A DNA stretch of 64,000 bases from positions 25,400,161-25,464,160 of the forward strand of contig NC_035162.2 of assembly GCF_001659605.2 (NCBI RefSeq), read 5' to 3'. Positions 9,261-21,248 of the stretch are shown in pieces. Position 1 is the first letter of the stretch, and the number at the start of each line of letters is the position of its first letter. Source of the stretch: Manihot esculenta (taxonomy: Eukaryota > Streptophyta > Magnoliopsida > Malpighiales > Euphorbiaceae). The notes beneath the pieces are model-generated. The model was not told the origin of the DNA, did no database searches, and saw nothing but the letters and a program-made list of their open reading frames with translations. The position numbers and the translations under genes were made by a program.

Positions 9261-10001
9261 TGATACGGATCCAATAGGACAAATTTCTAACAATGGTGTG
9301 GAGCAAACTTATATCATTCCAATGGATCCAAGAGTAGTTCAAAATCATATTCATATAATCCATATATATTTGGGGCGTGCTTTAATTCATATGGGACAGA
9401 TTTGGTGCAACACTTGCAATCATAGGCTGAGGGAGCCTAATCAAACCTATGGGCTAAAACTACATAAAGGAAAGCCTAAAGTGAAGATCAAGTAAGGCTT
9501 TTGTGAAGATTCAACTTTGGGCTTGTATTCTGGCCATATTTTATCTTTTAAGTTTTAGAGTGTTGGGCCATGTTGTGGGCTTATATTTTAATACTTATGT
9601 GTTATTTTAGTGTGTGATTGGGCTTGGGCCTTAGGTGTTTAAGTCAGACCCAAGAAGAGTGTTTAGGGTTTTTATTTATTTTTCTCCTTACTATATAAGG
9701 ATAAGAAACGATTGTAAGAGGCAGCTTTTAATCAAACTTTTCAGAATTTCTTTCATGCCTTGGGCGTGTATTGCTTTGAGTGAGAGTGAGGATTTGCTTT
9801 CATCAATTGCACCAGGAATCTTGGCTAACTTATCAACTATTCGTTGTGGCGTTTGTCGGATTGTCATCTAAATCCTTCAATCATTGGTGTTTCAGCTTCT
9901 CTAAGTTTGTGGTGCCATAGGAGGTGGGTTTATCAAATCTTTGGATTCCATATCTACTTGTGCGTGTGGGTTTGAGGCTTGTGCCATAGGGTTCCGCGTC
10001 A
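9261..10001 (+). repeat. Solo RT-Bn LTR
   Basis: 741 bp, TGATACGGATCC to GGTTCCGCGTCA, with perfect flanks TGATG. A deletion of about 60 bp falls near 9513, between 'gattcaacttt' and 'gggcttg'. It keeps the tail frame 9298-9495 (65 codons from an internal Met). Solo LTRs arise by recombination between the two LTRs of one element. Confidence 0.93.
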
Positions 10002-10063
10002 TGATGCGCCAAAGATTTATTCCTTCGCACTATTATAGGGATTTGTACAACAGGTTGGCAAGA
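10002..10063 (+). pseudogene. RT-B gag, short capsid piece
   Basis: Sixty-two bases encoding the [18 protein letters not shown] region of the capsid (first residues altered), between two solo LTRs. Its ends are the target duplications TGATG and CAAGA. Confidence 0.85.
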
Positions 10064-10788
10064 TGATGTAAGCACGACCAACAACACCAAAAATGATGAG
10101 CTAGCATTGCCTCAAGGACCAATTACAAGGCTGAGATCCAAGAGGTTGAAGGAAGCACTTCAAGGATTCATGAAGGAATATGTTGAAGCTTTGCAAGTTC
10201 ATTTTGAAATTGAAGAACAATCTGGCCATTCCAAGTCAATTAGGCCAAACGTGTCCTTATTGACAATTCAAATTCTGTATTTATAGTGGGTAGTCATTTA
10301 GTAGTTGGTAGTTAACCAGTAGTGGGTAGTTATTTGGTAGTGGGTAGTTAAACAGTAGTGGGTGGTTACCTAGAGTGGATAGTGGCATAGATCATGGGTC
10401 CATGCATAGTTGTGGGTAGTGGCAAAGATCATGGGTCCATGTATAGTAGTGGGAAGTGGCAAAGATCATGGGTCTTAATTTAGGCTATATAAAGCATCCA
10501 TTTTTCTATTGTAGAGACAGATTATCAATTATTCAATACAATTGCTTTATGCGATTCTTCTTTGGGAGCTTAAGAGAGATCTTGGTTCTTGACATTGCAT
10601 CACGAATAAGGTTTGATACTAACTTGTATGTTTCTTATTCTTCCTGCTCTTGAAATCAATCCATTATAAGTGTTCTTAATTGCATGTTAATTAAGGGTGC
10701 TTTAGATTGGGGAATTATTTTCTGAATTAAGTTCTTTTTACTAGGGTATGTGTCGTTTCAGTCTCTAATAGGCTGGGGTTCCGCATCA
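10064..10788 (+). repeat. Solo RT-A LTR
   Basis: 725 bp, TGATGTAAGC to GGTTCCGCATCA, with perfect 5-bp flanks CAAGA (10059-10063 and 10789-10793). It carries the RT-A Pol tail frame open to a stop near 10287, then a block of degenerate tandem repeats (10288-10470) of 'gtagtgggtagtt' and a 39-bp unit containing 'aaagatcatgggtc'. The same length as the LTR at 29934. Confidence 0.94.
10486..10492 (+). promoter_or_regulatory. TATA box of RT-A LTR
   Basis: TATATAA within 'ggctatataaagcatcc', just after the tandem-repeat block. Position fits a U3 promoter; function is inferred. Confidence 0.55.
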
Positions 10789-12510
10789 CAAGACTGGTGC
10801 AAGGAGGAAAGAGTGTGGAAGAATACCACAAGGAGATGGAGATGATGATGGCTAGGGCTCATATTGAGGAGGATGAGCAAATGTTGATGTCCAGATTTCT
10901 AGGTGGTCTTAACCACTACATTGCTGAAGAACTTGACATGTACTAATACAATACCATGGAGGATATGGTAGATAAAGCAATGAAAATAGAAAGGCAACAC
11001 AAGGGCAGAAATAATCTTAAACTCACATACAAGTCCTCAAATAGTGGTGGTGGATTTCCAGGCTATAGAAGTGGAGAAAAGAAAGATTACAAAGGCCCAA
11101 TCCAAGGGGGCAAAGATTCGGTCCCCACTAACAAAGGACCTTCTCAAGGGAATAACAAAGAACAGTCAGGTACTTCTAACTCTTCTAACCCTAATAGAGA
11201 TATAAAATGTTTTAAATGTTTGGGAAAAGGACATATTGCATCTCAATGTCCTAATAAAAGAGTTATGATAGCAATTGCTGATGGGGGTGTAGTGTCTGAT
11301 TCTAATCATAGTGATGATGAGATATATGCAAATATGACTGAATTGATTGATGCTCATAATGACCGTGATGATTCGGATGTGCTTGTTGATAATGTGTTGC
11401 TTGCTGAACGTGGTGAGATGCTTGTTGCTAGGCGTGCTTTGAATATCCAGGTTAAGGAAGAAAGCCTAGAACAACGGGAAAACATATTTCACACTAGGTG
11501 TTTGGTTAATGAAAAAGTGTGTACTCTCATTATTGATGGGGGTAGTTGCACAAATGTGGCTAGTGTCTATATGCTGGAGAAATTGGGTTTGGCTTCTATT
11601 AAACACCCTAAGCCATATAGATTGCAATGGTTGAATGACTGTGGTGAGGTTAGAGTTACACGCCAAGTGCTTATACCATTTTCTATTGGTAGGTACAAGG
11701 ATGAGATCTTGTGTGATGTGGTACCTATGCAGGCAAGCCATATGTTGTTGGGTAGGCCGTGGCAATATGATAGAAAGGTGCAACATGATGGGTTCAATAA
11801 CAAGTACTCCTTTACTTATGAAGGACAGAAGGTTATACTCGCTCCTTTATCACCTCAAGAGGTATATGCTGATCAAATAAAGATGCTGGAGAGGGAGAGG
11901 GAGGCTTCGGCCTTGGCTACAAAGGGGAGTGAGAGCTTGAGTTCTGTGGTAAAAATGAGAGAAAAGTGTGAGTCTGACGGTAAAGAGGCAGGAAAAGAAT
12001 CAAGACCAATAAATGGCCCATTGGTGAGAGAAAAGATGCAAGAGGGGAAGGCAAAACAGACATTTTATGTGAGAGCGAGAGAGGCTAAGAATGCTATATC
12101 TTTAGGGCAGCCCATGTTGCTTATAAGATATAAGGAGATTTTATTTGCTGACACTGATATTAACCTTTCTTCTTTGCCTTCTAGTTTTAAGTCTATGATG
12201 CAGGAATTCACTGATGTCTTTCCAGATGAGCTACCTAGTGGATTGCCACCATTGAGGGGGGATTAAGCATCAGATAGATTTCATACCTGGTTCTAGCATT
12301 CCAAATAGACCAGCTTACCGAAGCAATCCAATGGAAACAAAGGAAATGCAAAGGCAAATTGACGAGCTTATGGAGAAGGGATTGGTAAGAGAGAGTTTAA
12401 GTCCATGTGCTGTTCCTGTGCTGCTTGTTCCAAAGAAGGATGGCACTTGGCGAATGTTTGTTGATTGTAGAGCAGTTAACAAGATCACAATGAAGTACAG
12501 GCATCCTATA
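10789..12510 (+). pseudogene. RT-B gag C-terminus, zinc knuckle, protease and RT start
   Basis: Encodes the capsid end ([16 protein letters not shown]), a CCHC knuckle (CFKCLGKGHIASQC), protease with IIDGGSCTNVAS and [11 protein letters not shown], then RT motifs [14 protein letters not shown] and AVNKIT. Broken by TAA near 10939 (CAA to TAA) and by an extra G in a G-run near 12255, which shifts the frame into TAA. Cut at CTATA (12506-12510) by RT-C and resumes at 28261. The protease has Asp-Gly-Gly where the classical motif is Asp-Ser/Thr-Gly. Confidence 0.9.
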
Positions 12511-13387
12511 TGATGTGAACCAGCATGGGAAGCAAGGCAAGGATCCCTTGGAGCTACAACAAGGACCATTGACAAGGAATAAAGCAAGGAAGTACGGCGT
12601 TACTCTTGGATTGCATATTCAAGAATTTATTACAAGAGAGATGACTGAAATTGCTAGGGATAAGTGCGAGAAGGAACTTGAAGGTCATTCGAAGCTGATT
12701 ACGTTGCTGGGTGTATGCATGGATGAAGCAGAAGCAAAGTGAAGATTTGTAGCGCTCGCTACCATTATCAAAGTCGCGCTCACGACATTCAGTTAGCCGA
12801 AGATACTTTTGTGTTTTGTGGAAGTTAATTTTGGAGCACATCATGGAGGAAGATAGTGGAGAATCAGCCCGAACCATAAGCAGGTTGTGGTTTCGTTCCT
12901 GAGGTTGTGGTTTCTGCTGGAACTATTGAGGCATACGAGAATGTGGTTGGTTTTTAAAGACTTGGCAGTTATTTTTGTTATTTTAGCTTGTTTCCCTGTT
13001 GGGATAGGAATTCTGACTTAGTATTTGTTTTCCTTTTCCAACTAGGTTTAGGTTTTTGCCTTACACTATAAATAAGGCCTCAAATTCTTATATCAGACAC
13101 TTTTTTTGTTTCTATGACAAATTTAATTCAGATTTGCTTTATGCAAATTTCGGCCTTCTTTGAGAGAGTGAGAGTTTGCTTCTTTCATTGATTGCATCAC
13201 GAATCAGACCAACTTATCAATTTCGATTGTGGCGTTCTTCTGATCCGTTCTACAAAATCCTTCCGTTATTAGTGTTCTAGCTTCGCTAAGCTTAGGGTGC
13301 TATAGAGGGTGGTTTATCCACGTTCTTGGAATCTATATCAGAGGTGCGACGGGGTTTGAGGATTAAGTGCCATAGGGTTCCGCGTCA
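12511..13387 (+). repeat. RT-C 5' LTR
   Basis: 877 bp, TGATGTGAACCAGC to GGTTCCGCGTCA. The first 220 or so bases hold the Pol tail frame ([10 protein letters not shown]), open to TGA near 12742. The last 350 bp are a diverged relative of the RT-B LTR end. Confidence 0.95.
13067..13077 (+). promoter_or_regulatory. TATA box of RT-C LTR
   Basis: TATAAATAAGG, about 310 bp before the LTR end, at the place corresponding to the RT-B TATA box. Confidence 0.6.
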
Positions 13388-13713
13388 TTTGGTATCAGAG
13401 CCAACAACAGGTAAATCTTTATCTATCTGTCTTTCTAGGGCTGTGTTATATTTTCGTTTTTTTTGGTATCTTAGTTTCGAATTTCGTTAGGGTTCATTGT
13501 CTTCAATTCGTTTCTGTTCAATTCGATTCCAATTGTTAGGTCCTGGATTGTCCATCCAAAATCATTGTGTTGCTTGCTATTTTGTTATTTGGCAATTCGG
13601 TTTCTTTTAGCAGCCATTATTTCCCTTCGAACTGAATCTGTTAGTGAATTTTTTTTGATACACACTCAAGAATTTCGTGTGGTGTTGTTTGAGACCCAAG
13701 CAAGGGGATAGTG

Positions 13714-13745
<32 letters not shown>

Positions 13746-14329
13746 CTCCAACAAAAAAATTTTCTTTTTAGTCTTGCTATTTAAGTATTAAGGATCAGTT
13801 CTAGGTGAGTTACAATTAAGTGAAAATTTTGCTTCAGATTTTTTTTCCACCATTGAGGGGCTGCTGTTCTTTTATTTCAAATTGCATAGTATAGTAGCAT
13901 TCTTGGGGTGTCTTCAAACCAGCGTTTGGGGTAGAAGATTTAGGTCCATAAATCAGCTTACCAAGAGCGAGTTGGTTTTGATACATTCTGACCAGAATTG
14001 TCTATTTTATTGCCCTCTTGTTTCTATTTTGTTTTTGAGCTAGCGTTGAAATTCCATTACATTGCTGAGTATCATTTGTTTGTTTCGATACATAGTTTTC
14101 AATCGTGTAGTGCAAACGTTCTTGTGCTGCCTCCGGATACTTGTCAAGTTGTCTTCTAGGTGTCTAGGGATTAGGATCCTACCTTTTTGAACGTACTTGG
14201 CAGATTGGTGAGTGAACCTTGGTTCTGAAGTGCAATCGAAGAATCAGCAATAGTGAGGTAAGAGCGAAACACTTGTGAATTCTTTCTTTCAGTTACTAAT
14301 TGTTTCTTGTGAGTTTCTCTGTTGTGGTC
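13388..14329 (+). other. RT-C leader with PBS and poly(A) tract
   Basis: The PBS TGGTATCAGAGCC lies at 13390-13402, 2 bases from the LTR. A run of about 29 A follows at 13713-13741. At 14226-14260 the block ctgaagtgcaat, gaagaatcagcaa and gaggtaag is shared with RT-B and RT-Bn leaders although the rest of the leader differs. No ORF. Confidence 0.85.
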
Positions 14330-17300
14330 ATGACTAGTGGGAATGGTAAAGATGTTGCTTCAATTTCTAGCAATTTTGAGACATATATGCAGCAAAGTAA
14401 TGAGAAGATGGAAGAGATGGCAAGAATGATGGCCACCCTACAAGAGAACATGAATCTAATGATGAGGGAGAGGGTACAACAGCCCGCACCTCCAGTGAGA
14501 TTACCACAACGAATCTTACCAAGGGGAGGCGAAGAGGAGGTCATTAGGAGAGCAGCAAGAGGAGGTCGAGGTGATCAGGAAGAGGTGGCTGAAAACTACC
14601 AAATTGTGACTGACAATGACCTTAGTTCCATCAAGATGAAGGTACCCGAATTTAAAGGGAATAACAATGCGGAAGAATACATTGAATGGGAGCGAAAGGT
14701 GGAACAAATTTTTGAGTGTCATAATTACTCAGAAGAAAAGAAGTCCCATATCGCAGCCGTGGAATTTAGGGGATATGCTACATTCTGGTGGGATCAACTC
14801 AAGTCTAGTAGAAGAGGAAAAGGATTGCGACCCGTGCCGGAGTGGGAGGCCTTGAAAGACTTAATGAGAATAAGGTTTGTTCCTTCTCATTACTATAGGG
14901 ATTTGTATAATAGGTTGGCAAGACTGGTCCAAGGTGGTAAGAGTGTTGAAGAATACCACAAGGAGATGGAGATGACCATGGCCAGGGCTGACATTGAGGA
15001 GGATGAACACAGGCTAATGTCCAGATTTCTGGGAGGTCTAAATTCCAACATTGCAAGTGAGCTGGAAATGTATGATTACAATTCCATGGAAGAGTTAGTT
15101 GAGAAGGCCATGAAGATTGAAAGGAAAATCAAGAACAAGAGCTCCACCAAATATGGGAAGTTCCAGAATGTGGGAGGAAGTAGTTCAACCTTTAAGGGGT
15201 CTTCAAATGATTTGCCCTCAAAAGGTGGAGATTTCAAGAATTCCTTCCAAAGGAGCAATCCTCCACCTACAAGTGGAAAAGGGATGAATGGAGGTTCAAA
15301 TAAGCAGCAGTCAGGTATTCCTAATACTACTCCTAGTAGAAATATTAAGTGTTTCAAATGTTTAGGAAATGGGCATATTGCATCTCAATGTCCAAATAGG
15401 AGAGTTATGATTGCTACTGATGATGGGGGTTTAGTTTCTGATTCTGACCATAGTGATGGTGATAATAATGATATGAATGATATGCTTGATGATGTTGATG
15501 AGTGTGAAGAAGAAGTTGAGAATGCGTTGGTTGCTGAACGTGGTGATATGTTAGTTGCTAGGCGTGCTTTGAATATGCAAGTGAAAGAAGAAGGTCTAGA
15601 GCAACGAGATAACATATTTTATACTAGATGTTTAGTTGAGGGTAAAGTTTGTATGCTCATCATTGACAGTGGTAGTTGCACCAATGCTGCAAGTGAGACA
15701 ATGGTGGAGAAGCTGAAATTGACTTGTTTAAAACATCCACATCCATATAGACTACAATGGTTTAATGATAGTGGAGAGGTGAAGGTTACTAAACAAGTGA
15801 AGATACCATTCTCTATAGGCTGGTATAAAGATGGAGTGTTGTGTGATGTAGTTCCTATGCAAGCTGACCATATGTTGTTAGGAAGACCATGGCAATTTGA
15901 TAGGAAGGCGCAGCATGATGGGTATTCAAATAGGTACACATTTACCTATGAAGGAAAGCTGGTTACTCTTGTACCATTATCACCGTTGGAGGTGTATGAA
16001 GATCATCGGAAGATGCATGAAAAAGCAAAGCAAGATTCGACCAAAAGGGGTGCTACTTTAAAAATTAAGGGAAGTGCGAGAGAACATGATAAGGAGAGTG
16101 AATGTGAGAAGAAATTGGGAAAGGAGGCCAGAAAAGAAAATAATCAAATAAATGGCCCATTGGTGAGAGAAAACCAAGGAAAGGTGAAACAAACTTTTTA
16201 TGCGAAACCAAGAGAGCTTAAATTTGCAAAATCTAACGAGCAGCCGTTATTGCTCATTAGATATAAAGAAACTTTGTTTACTAATGTTGATGTTTCACTT
16301 GACCATTTGCCTTCTAGTTTTGTGTCTATGTTGCAGGATTTTCAAGATGTGTTTCCAGAGGAGCTGCCTAGTGGTTTACCGCCATTAAGGGGAGTTGAAC
16401 ACCAAATCGACTTCATACCTGGTTCGACGATTCCAAATAGACCAGCATATCGAAGTAACCCAATGGAGACCAAGGAGATGCAACGACAAGTGGAGGAGCT
16501 GTTGGAGAAAGGCTTGATTAGAGAGAGCTTAAGCCCTTGTGCCGTTCCTGTTTTGCTGGTACCAAAGAAAGATGGCACGTGGAGGATGTGTGTCGATTGT
16601 AGGGCTGTAAATAAGATCACGGTGAAGTATCGACATCCCATTCCACGACTTGACGACATGTTGGACGAGTTACATGGTGCAAGGTATTTTACTAAAATTG
16701 ATCTTATGAGTGGATATCATCAAATTCGTATGAAACCTGGGGATGAGTGGAAAACAGCTTTTAAAACAAAATATGGCCTATATGAGTGGTTAGTAATGCC
16801 TTTTGGGTTGTCTAATGCACCGAGTACATTTATGAGATTAATGAACCATGTTTTGAGAGCTTATTTGGGCAGATTTGTTGTTGTTTATTTTGATGACATT
16901 CTGATCTATAGTAAGACATTAGATGAGCATTTAGAGCATGTTAGGATAGTGTTGGAAGCTTTGAGAACAGAAAACTTATATGCCAAGCTTAAGAAATGCA
17001 CATTTTGCATGGATAGGCTTGTTTTTCTTGGCTTTGTTGTGAGTGCACAGGGATTAGAAGTTGATGAAGAGAAAGTGAAAGCTATAAAGGAATGGCCTAT
17101 TCCTAAGAATGTGACTGAAGTGAGGAGCTTCCATGGGCTAGCAAGTTTCTATAGAAGATTCGTGAAGGATTTTTCTACCATTGCAGCACCACTCACTAGC
17201 ATTATCAAAAAGGAGGTTGGATTTCAGTGGGGAGAAGAGCAGCAAAAGGCGTTTGAGAATTTGAAAGGGAAGTTGACATCTGCACCTGTCTTAGCTTTGC

Positions 17301-17832
17301 CTAATTTTGATTCAATTTTTGAGATTGAATGTGATGCTTCTGGTGTAGGTATTGGGGCTGTGCTGATGCAAGAGAAGAAGCCAATAGCATATTTTAGTGA
17401 AAAACTCAATGGTGCACAACTGAGTTATTCTACATATGACAAGGAGTTACATGCTTTGGTGAGGGTGTTGGACGTGTGGGAGCATTACTTGCTGCCAAAG
17501 GAGTTCGTGATTTATACTGACCATGAATCCCTCAAGCATTTGAAGGGCCAAGGTAAGTTGAACAAACGGCATGGTAAGTGGATCGAACGAATTGAGAGAT
17601 TTCCATATGTGATTAAGTACAAGCAAGGTAAAGATAACGTTGTTGCTGATGCGTTGTCTAGGAGATATACATTACTTTCTGTTTTGAGTTCTAAGTTGCT
17701 TGGATTTGAGTATATTAAGAACTTGTATGTTGGTGATGTTGATTTTGGCAATGTTTATGTTGCATGTGAACAAGGAGCTTTTAATTCATTTTATAGGCAT
17801 GAGGGATATTTATTTAAGGGAAATAAATTATG
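14330..17832 (+). CDS. RT-C Gag-Pol, part 1: gag, zinc knuckle, protease, RT, RNase H (1168 codons to the insertion)
   Basis: The start is the ATG at 14330 (MTSGNGKD); the open frame begins a little earlier without an ATG. In order: coiled-coil-like N-terminus; Retrotrans_gag capsid ([23 protein letters not shown]); CCHC knuckle [14 protein letters not shown] at 341-354; protease [12 protein letters not shown] with Asp446; RT with [17 protein letters not shown] and YFDD at 853-856; RNase H with FEIECDASG (Asp about 1002), [10 protein letters not shown] and DALSRR. A codon is split at 17831-17832 by the RT-Bn insertion. Frame and phase are kept at 26269, so the ORF was intact when RT-Bn landed. 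It makes the structural and enzymatic proteins of a cytoplasmic virus-like particle in this family. Confidence 0.93.
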
Positions 17833-18631
17833 TGACGCGGAACCCTATGGCACAAGCCTCAAACTCACACGCACAAGTAGATACGGAATCCAAAGATCTG
17901 ATAAATCCACCTCCTATGGCACCCCAAACTTAGAGAAGCTGAAACACCAATGATCGAAGGATTTAGATGAGAATCCGACAAACGCCACAACGAATAGTTG
18001 ATAAGTTAGCCAAGATTCCTGGTGCAATTGATGAAAGCAAATCCTCACTCTCACTCAAAGCAATACACGCCAAAGGCATGAAAGAAATTCTGAAAAGTTT
18101 GATTAAAAGCTGCCTCTTACAATTGTTTCTTATCCTTATATAGTAAGGAGAAAAACAAATAAAACCCTAAGACACTCTTCTTGGGCCTGACTTAAACACA
18201 TAAGACCCAAGCCTAATCACACACTAAAATAACACATAGGTATTGAAATATAAGCCCACAACATGGCCCAACACTCTAAAACTTAAAAGATAAAATATGG
18301 CCAGAATACAAGCCCAAACAAAACTAAAATAAAACAAGTGTTTAAATAATAAAACTAGCAAGCCCATCATAACAAAGTTGAATCTTCACAAAAGCCTTAC
18401 TTGATCTTCACTTTAGGCTTTCCTTTATGTAGTTTTAGCCCATAGGTTTGATTAGGCTCCCTCAGCCTATGATTGCAAGTGTTGCACCAAATTTGTCCCA
18501 TATGAATTAAAGCACGCCCCAAATATATATGGATTATATGAATATGATTTTGAACTACTCTTGGATCCATTGGAATGATATAAGTTTCCTCCACACCATT
18601 GTTAGAAATTTGTCCTATTGGATCCGTATCA
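17833..18631 (-). repeat. Outer RT-Bn 3' LTR
   Basis: 799 bp, TGACGCGGAACC to GGATCCGTATCA on the plus strand, followed by the PPT complement ttccctctttcttt. Confidence 0.93.
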
Positions 18632-20696
18632 TTCCCTCTTTCTTTAGAAAAGATTCGTCCTCGAATCTTGCTGATATTTATGTCAAGAAGGAAAGTTTTA
18701 GGCACCCATGTATCTTCAAAGACCTCCTTTTGAATAGGTGGAAATAGTATAAAACTTTCATCATGGATGTTTTCATCAACAACCTGCACATCAAGAACAA
18801 ATGAACTAGACATAAAAATATTAGTCATAGAAATATCATGTGGATGTGACCCATTCTCCTCTACAACTTCCAAAACAGTCTTATTCACCTCCTCCACCTC
18901 ATCAATCATGTGCTCCCCATGTCCACCATCATTCACAACCTCTTCTATAAGCTCATTAATGGAATTTTCAAGAACAACTACATTAGATGATTGCATTACA
19001 ACTTCCTCTTCAATTTGAATCTCTATGGAAGTTGACATTGGAACTTTAGCCTCTTCTTTCTCCTTTTCTTTCTCCATCTTCCCTCCTTGAACTAGTCTTG
19101 ATTCTTTTCCAGCCTCGTTACTGATGTGAACCAGCATGGGAAGCAAGGCAAGGATCCCTTGGAGCTACAACAAGGACCATTGACAAGGAATAAAGCAAGG
19201 AAGTACGGCGTTACTCTTGGATTGCATATTCAAGAATTTATTACAAGAGAGATGACTGAAATTGCTAGGGATAAGTGCGAGAAGGAACTTGAAGGTCATT
19301 CGAAGCTGATTACGTTGCTGGGTGTATGCATGGATGAAGCAGAAGCAAATTGAAGATTTGTAGCGCTCGCTACCATTATCAAAGTCGCGCTCGCGACATT
19401 CAGTTAGCCGAAGATACTTTTGTGTTTTGTGGAAGTTAATTTTGGAGCACATCATGGAGGAAGATAGTGGAGAATCAGCCCGAACCATAAGCAGGTTGTG
19501 GTTTCGTCCCTGAGGTTGTGGTTTCTGCTGGAACTATTGAGGCATACGAGAATGTGGTTGGTTTTTAAAGACTTGGCAGTTATTTTTGTTATTTTAGCTT
19601 GTTTCCCTGTTGGGATAGGAATTCTGACTTAGTATTTGTTTTCCTTTTCCAACTAGGTTTAGGTTTTTGCCTTACACTATAAATAAGGCCTTAAATTCTT
19701 ATATCAGACACTTTCTTTGTTTTTTGACAAATTTAATTCAGATTTGCTTTATGCAAATTTCGGCCTTCTTTGAGAGAGTGAGAGTTTGCTTCTTTCATTG
19801 ATTGCATCACGAATCAGACCAACTTATCAATTTCGATTGTGGCGTTCTTCTGATCCGTTCTACAAAATCCTTCCGTTATTAGTGTTCTAGCTTCGCTAAG
19901 CTTAGGGTGCTATAGAGGGTTGTTTATCCACGTTCTTGGAATCTATATCAGAGGTGCGACGGGGTTTGAGGATTAAGTGCCATAGGGTTCCGCGTCAGTT
20001 ACCCTCAAGCTCACTCTTTTCTCTCATTTTTTCCACAGAACTCAAGCTCTCACTCACCTTTGTAGCCAAGGCCGAAGCCTCCCTCTCCCTCTCCAGCATT
20101 TTTATGTGATCGGCATATACCTCTTGAGGTGATAAAGGAGCGAGTATAAGCTTCTGTCCTTCATGAGTGAAGGAGTACTTGTTATTGAGCCCATCATGTT
20201 GCACCTTTCTATTATATTGCCACGGCCTACCCAACAATATATGGCTTGCCTGCATAGGTACCACATCGCACAAGATCTCATCCTTATACCTACCAATAGA
20301 AAATGGTATAACCACCTGGCGTGTAACTCTGACCTCACCACAGTCGTTCAACCATTGCAATCTGTATGGCTTAGGGTGTTTAATAGAAGCCAAGCCCAAT
20401 TTCTCCACCATATACACACTAGCCACATTTGCACAACTACCTCCATCAATAATGACAGTACACACTTTTCCATTAACCAAACACCTAGTGTGAAATATGT
20501 TTTACCGCTGTTTCAGGCTTTCTTCCTTAACCTGCATATTCAGAGCACGCCTAGCAACAAGCATCTCACAATGTGCAGCAAGCAACACATTATTAACAAA
20601 CACATCCGAATCATCACAGTCATTATTGCAATTATGAGTTCTTTGAGGTATTCTTGTAGAAGTGGACGCTGGTGAGACATTCTGATCTTTACTCAT
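18397..20696 (-). pseudogene. RT-Bn ORF of the outer element, split by a solo RT-C LTR
   Basis: Same 472-codon plan as 5102-6520, with its ATG at 20696. Broken by the solo RT-C LTR 19122-19997 between codons of the NEAGKESR region, and by a nonsense codon (complement of tta at 20502-20504) where other copies read Glu in QRENIF. The remaining parts, including the LTR-encoded tail to the stop at 18397, are open. The break shows that this copy gave no full protein after the events. Confidence 0.88.
19122..19997 (+). repeat. Solo RT-C LTR inside RT-Bn
   Basis: 876 bp, with perfect flanks GTTAC (19117-19121 and 19998-20002). It shows that RT-C moved again after RT-Bn had entered the host RT-C copy. 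Confidence 0.95.
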
Positions 20697-21248
20697 CCTA
20701 CCTTTAATCAACAAAGAACAAAGATAACTAGCAAATATTGTGTTAGAAAAGAAAGAACTCAAGTGTTTGCACACTTACCACTCTTTTGCTGATTCTTCAA
20801 TTGCACTTCAGAAACTAAGGTCAACCAACTAACCACAAGGTGCGTTTAATGAAACAAAAAAAAGAAAACCTAAAGAAAGAACGAAGAGCGCAAAAACTAG
20901 AAAGAAGACACTGACAATTTGGAAAGTAACACACGAACTAGGTTTTGTGCTACTTGAAAATATCAACTAGAGTATAGACCCAAGCAAACAATACTCCAGC
21001 AATGTCAAGGAAGCAAAAGCAAGTTTAAATCAAAAAAGAAACTTTGAATTCAAATAAAAACGAACCTGGACAAAAGTTTGAAATTAATTCACTTCAAAGC
21101 AAATTAAATATGGATCTAATTAAATCTACCCAAAAAGGAAAGTATCAAAACACAGCAAATAGAATCAGAAAAAAAAATGTAAATTTCTGTCAGATCAGAG
21201 ACATGGACGAAAATTCTGGTGTTAAAAGAAGGGATTGACATCAAATCA
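20697..21248 (-). other. RT-Bn leader remnant (PBS side lost)
   Basis: Leader sequence runs from the ATG outward to 'gacatcaaatcaat', then jumps to RT-C sequence. The PBS, A/T runs and adjoining LTR end are missing here. Confidence 0.8.

Noticed and set aside
9298..9495. A free-standing 65-aa gene starting MEQTY inside RT-Bn LTRs
   Set aside because: The frame is open upstream into the RT-Bn ORF across the LTR start, so it is best read as that protein's C-terminal tail.
14300..14329. Extension of the RT-C gag-pol frame 10 codons upstream of 14330
   Set aside because: The frame there opens with TTG, not ATG. The ATG at 14330 fits the related gag starts and lies right after the leader.
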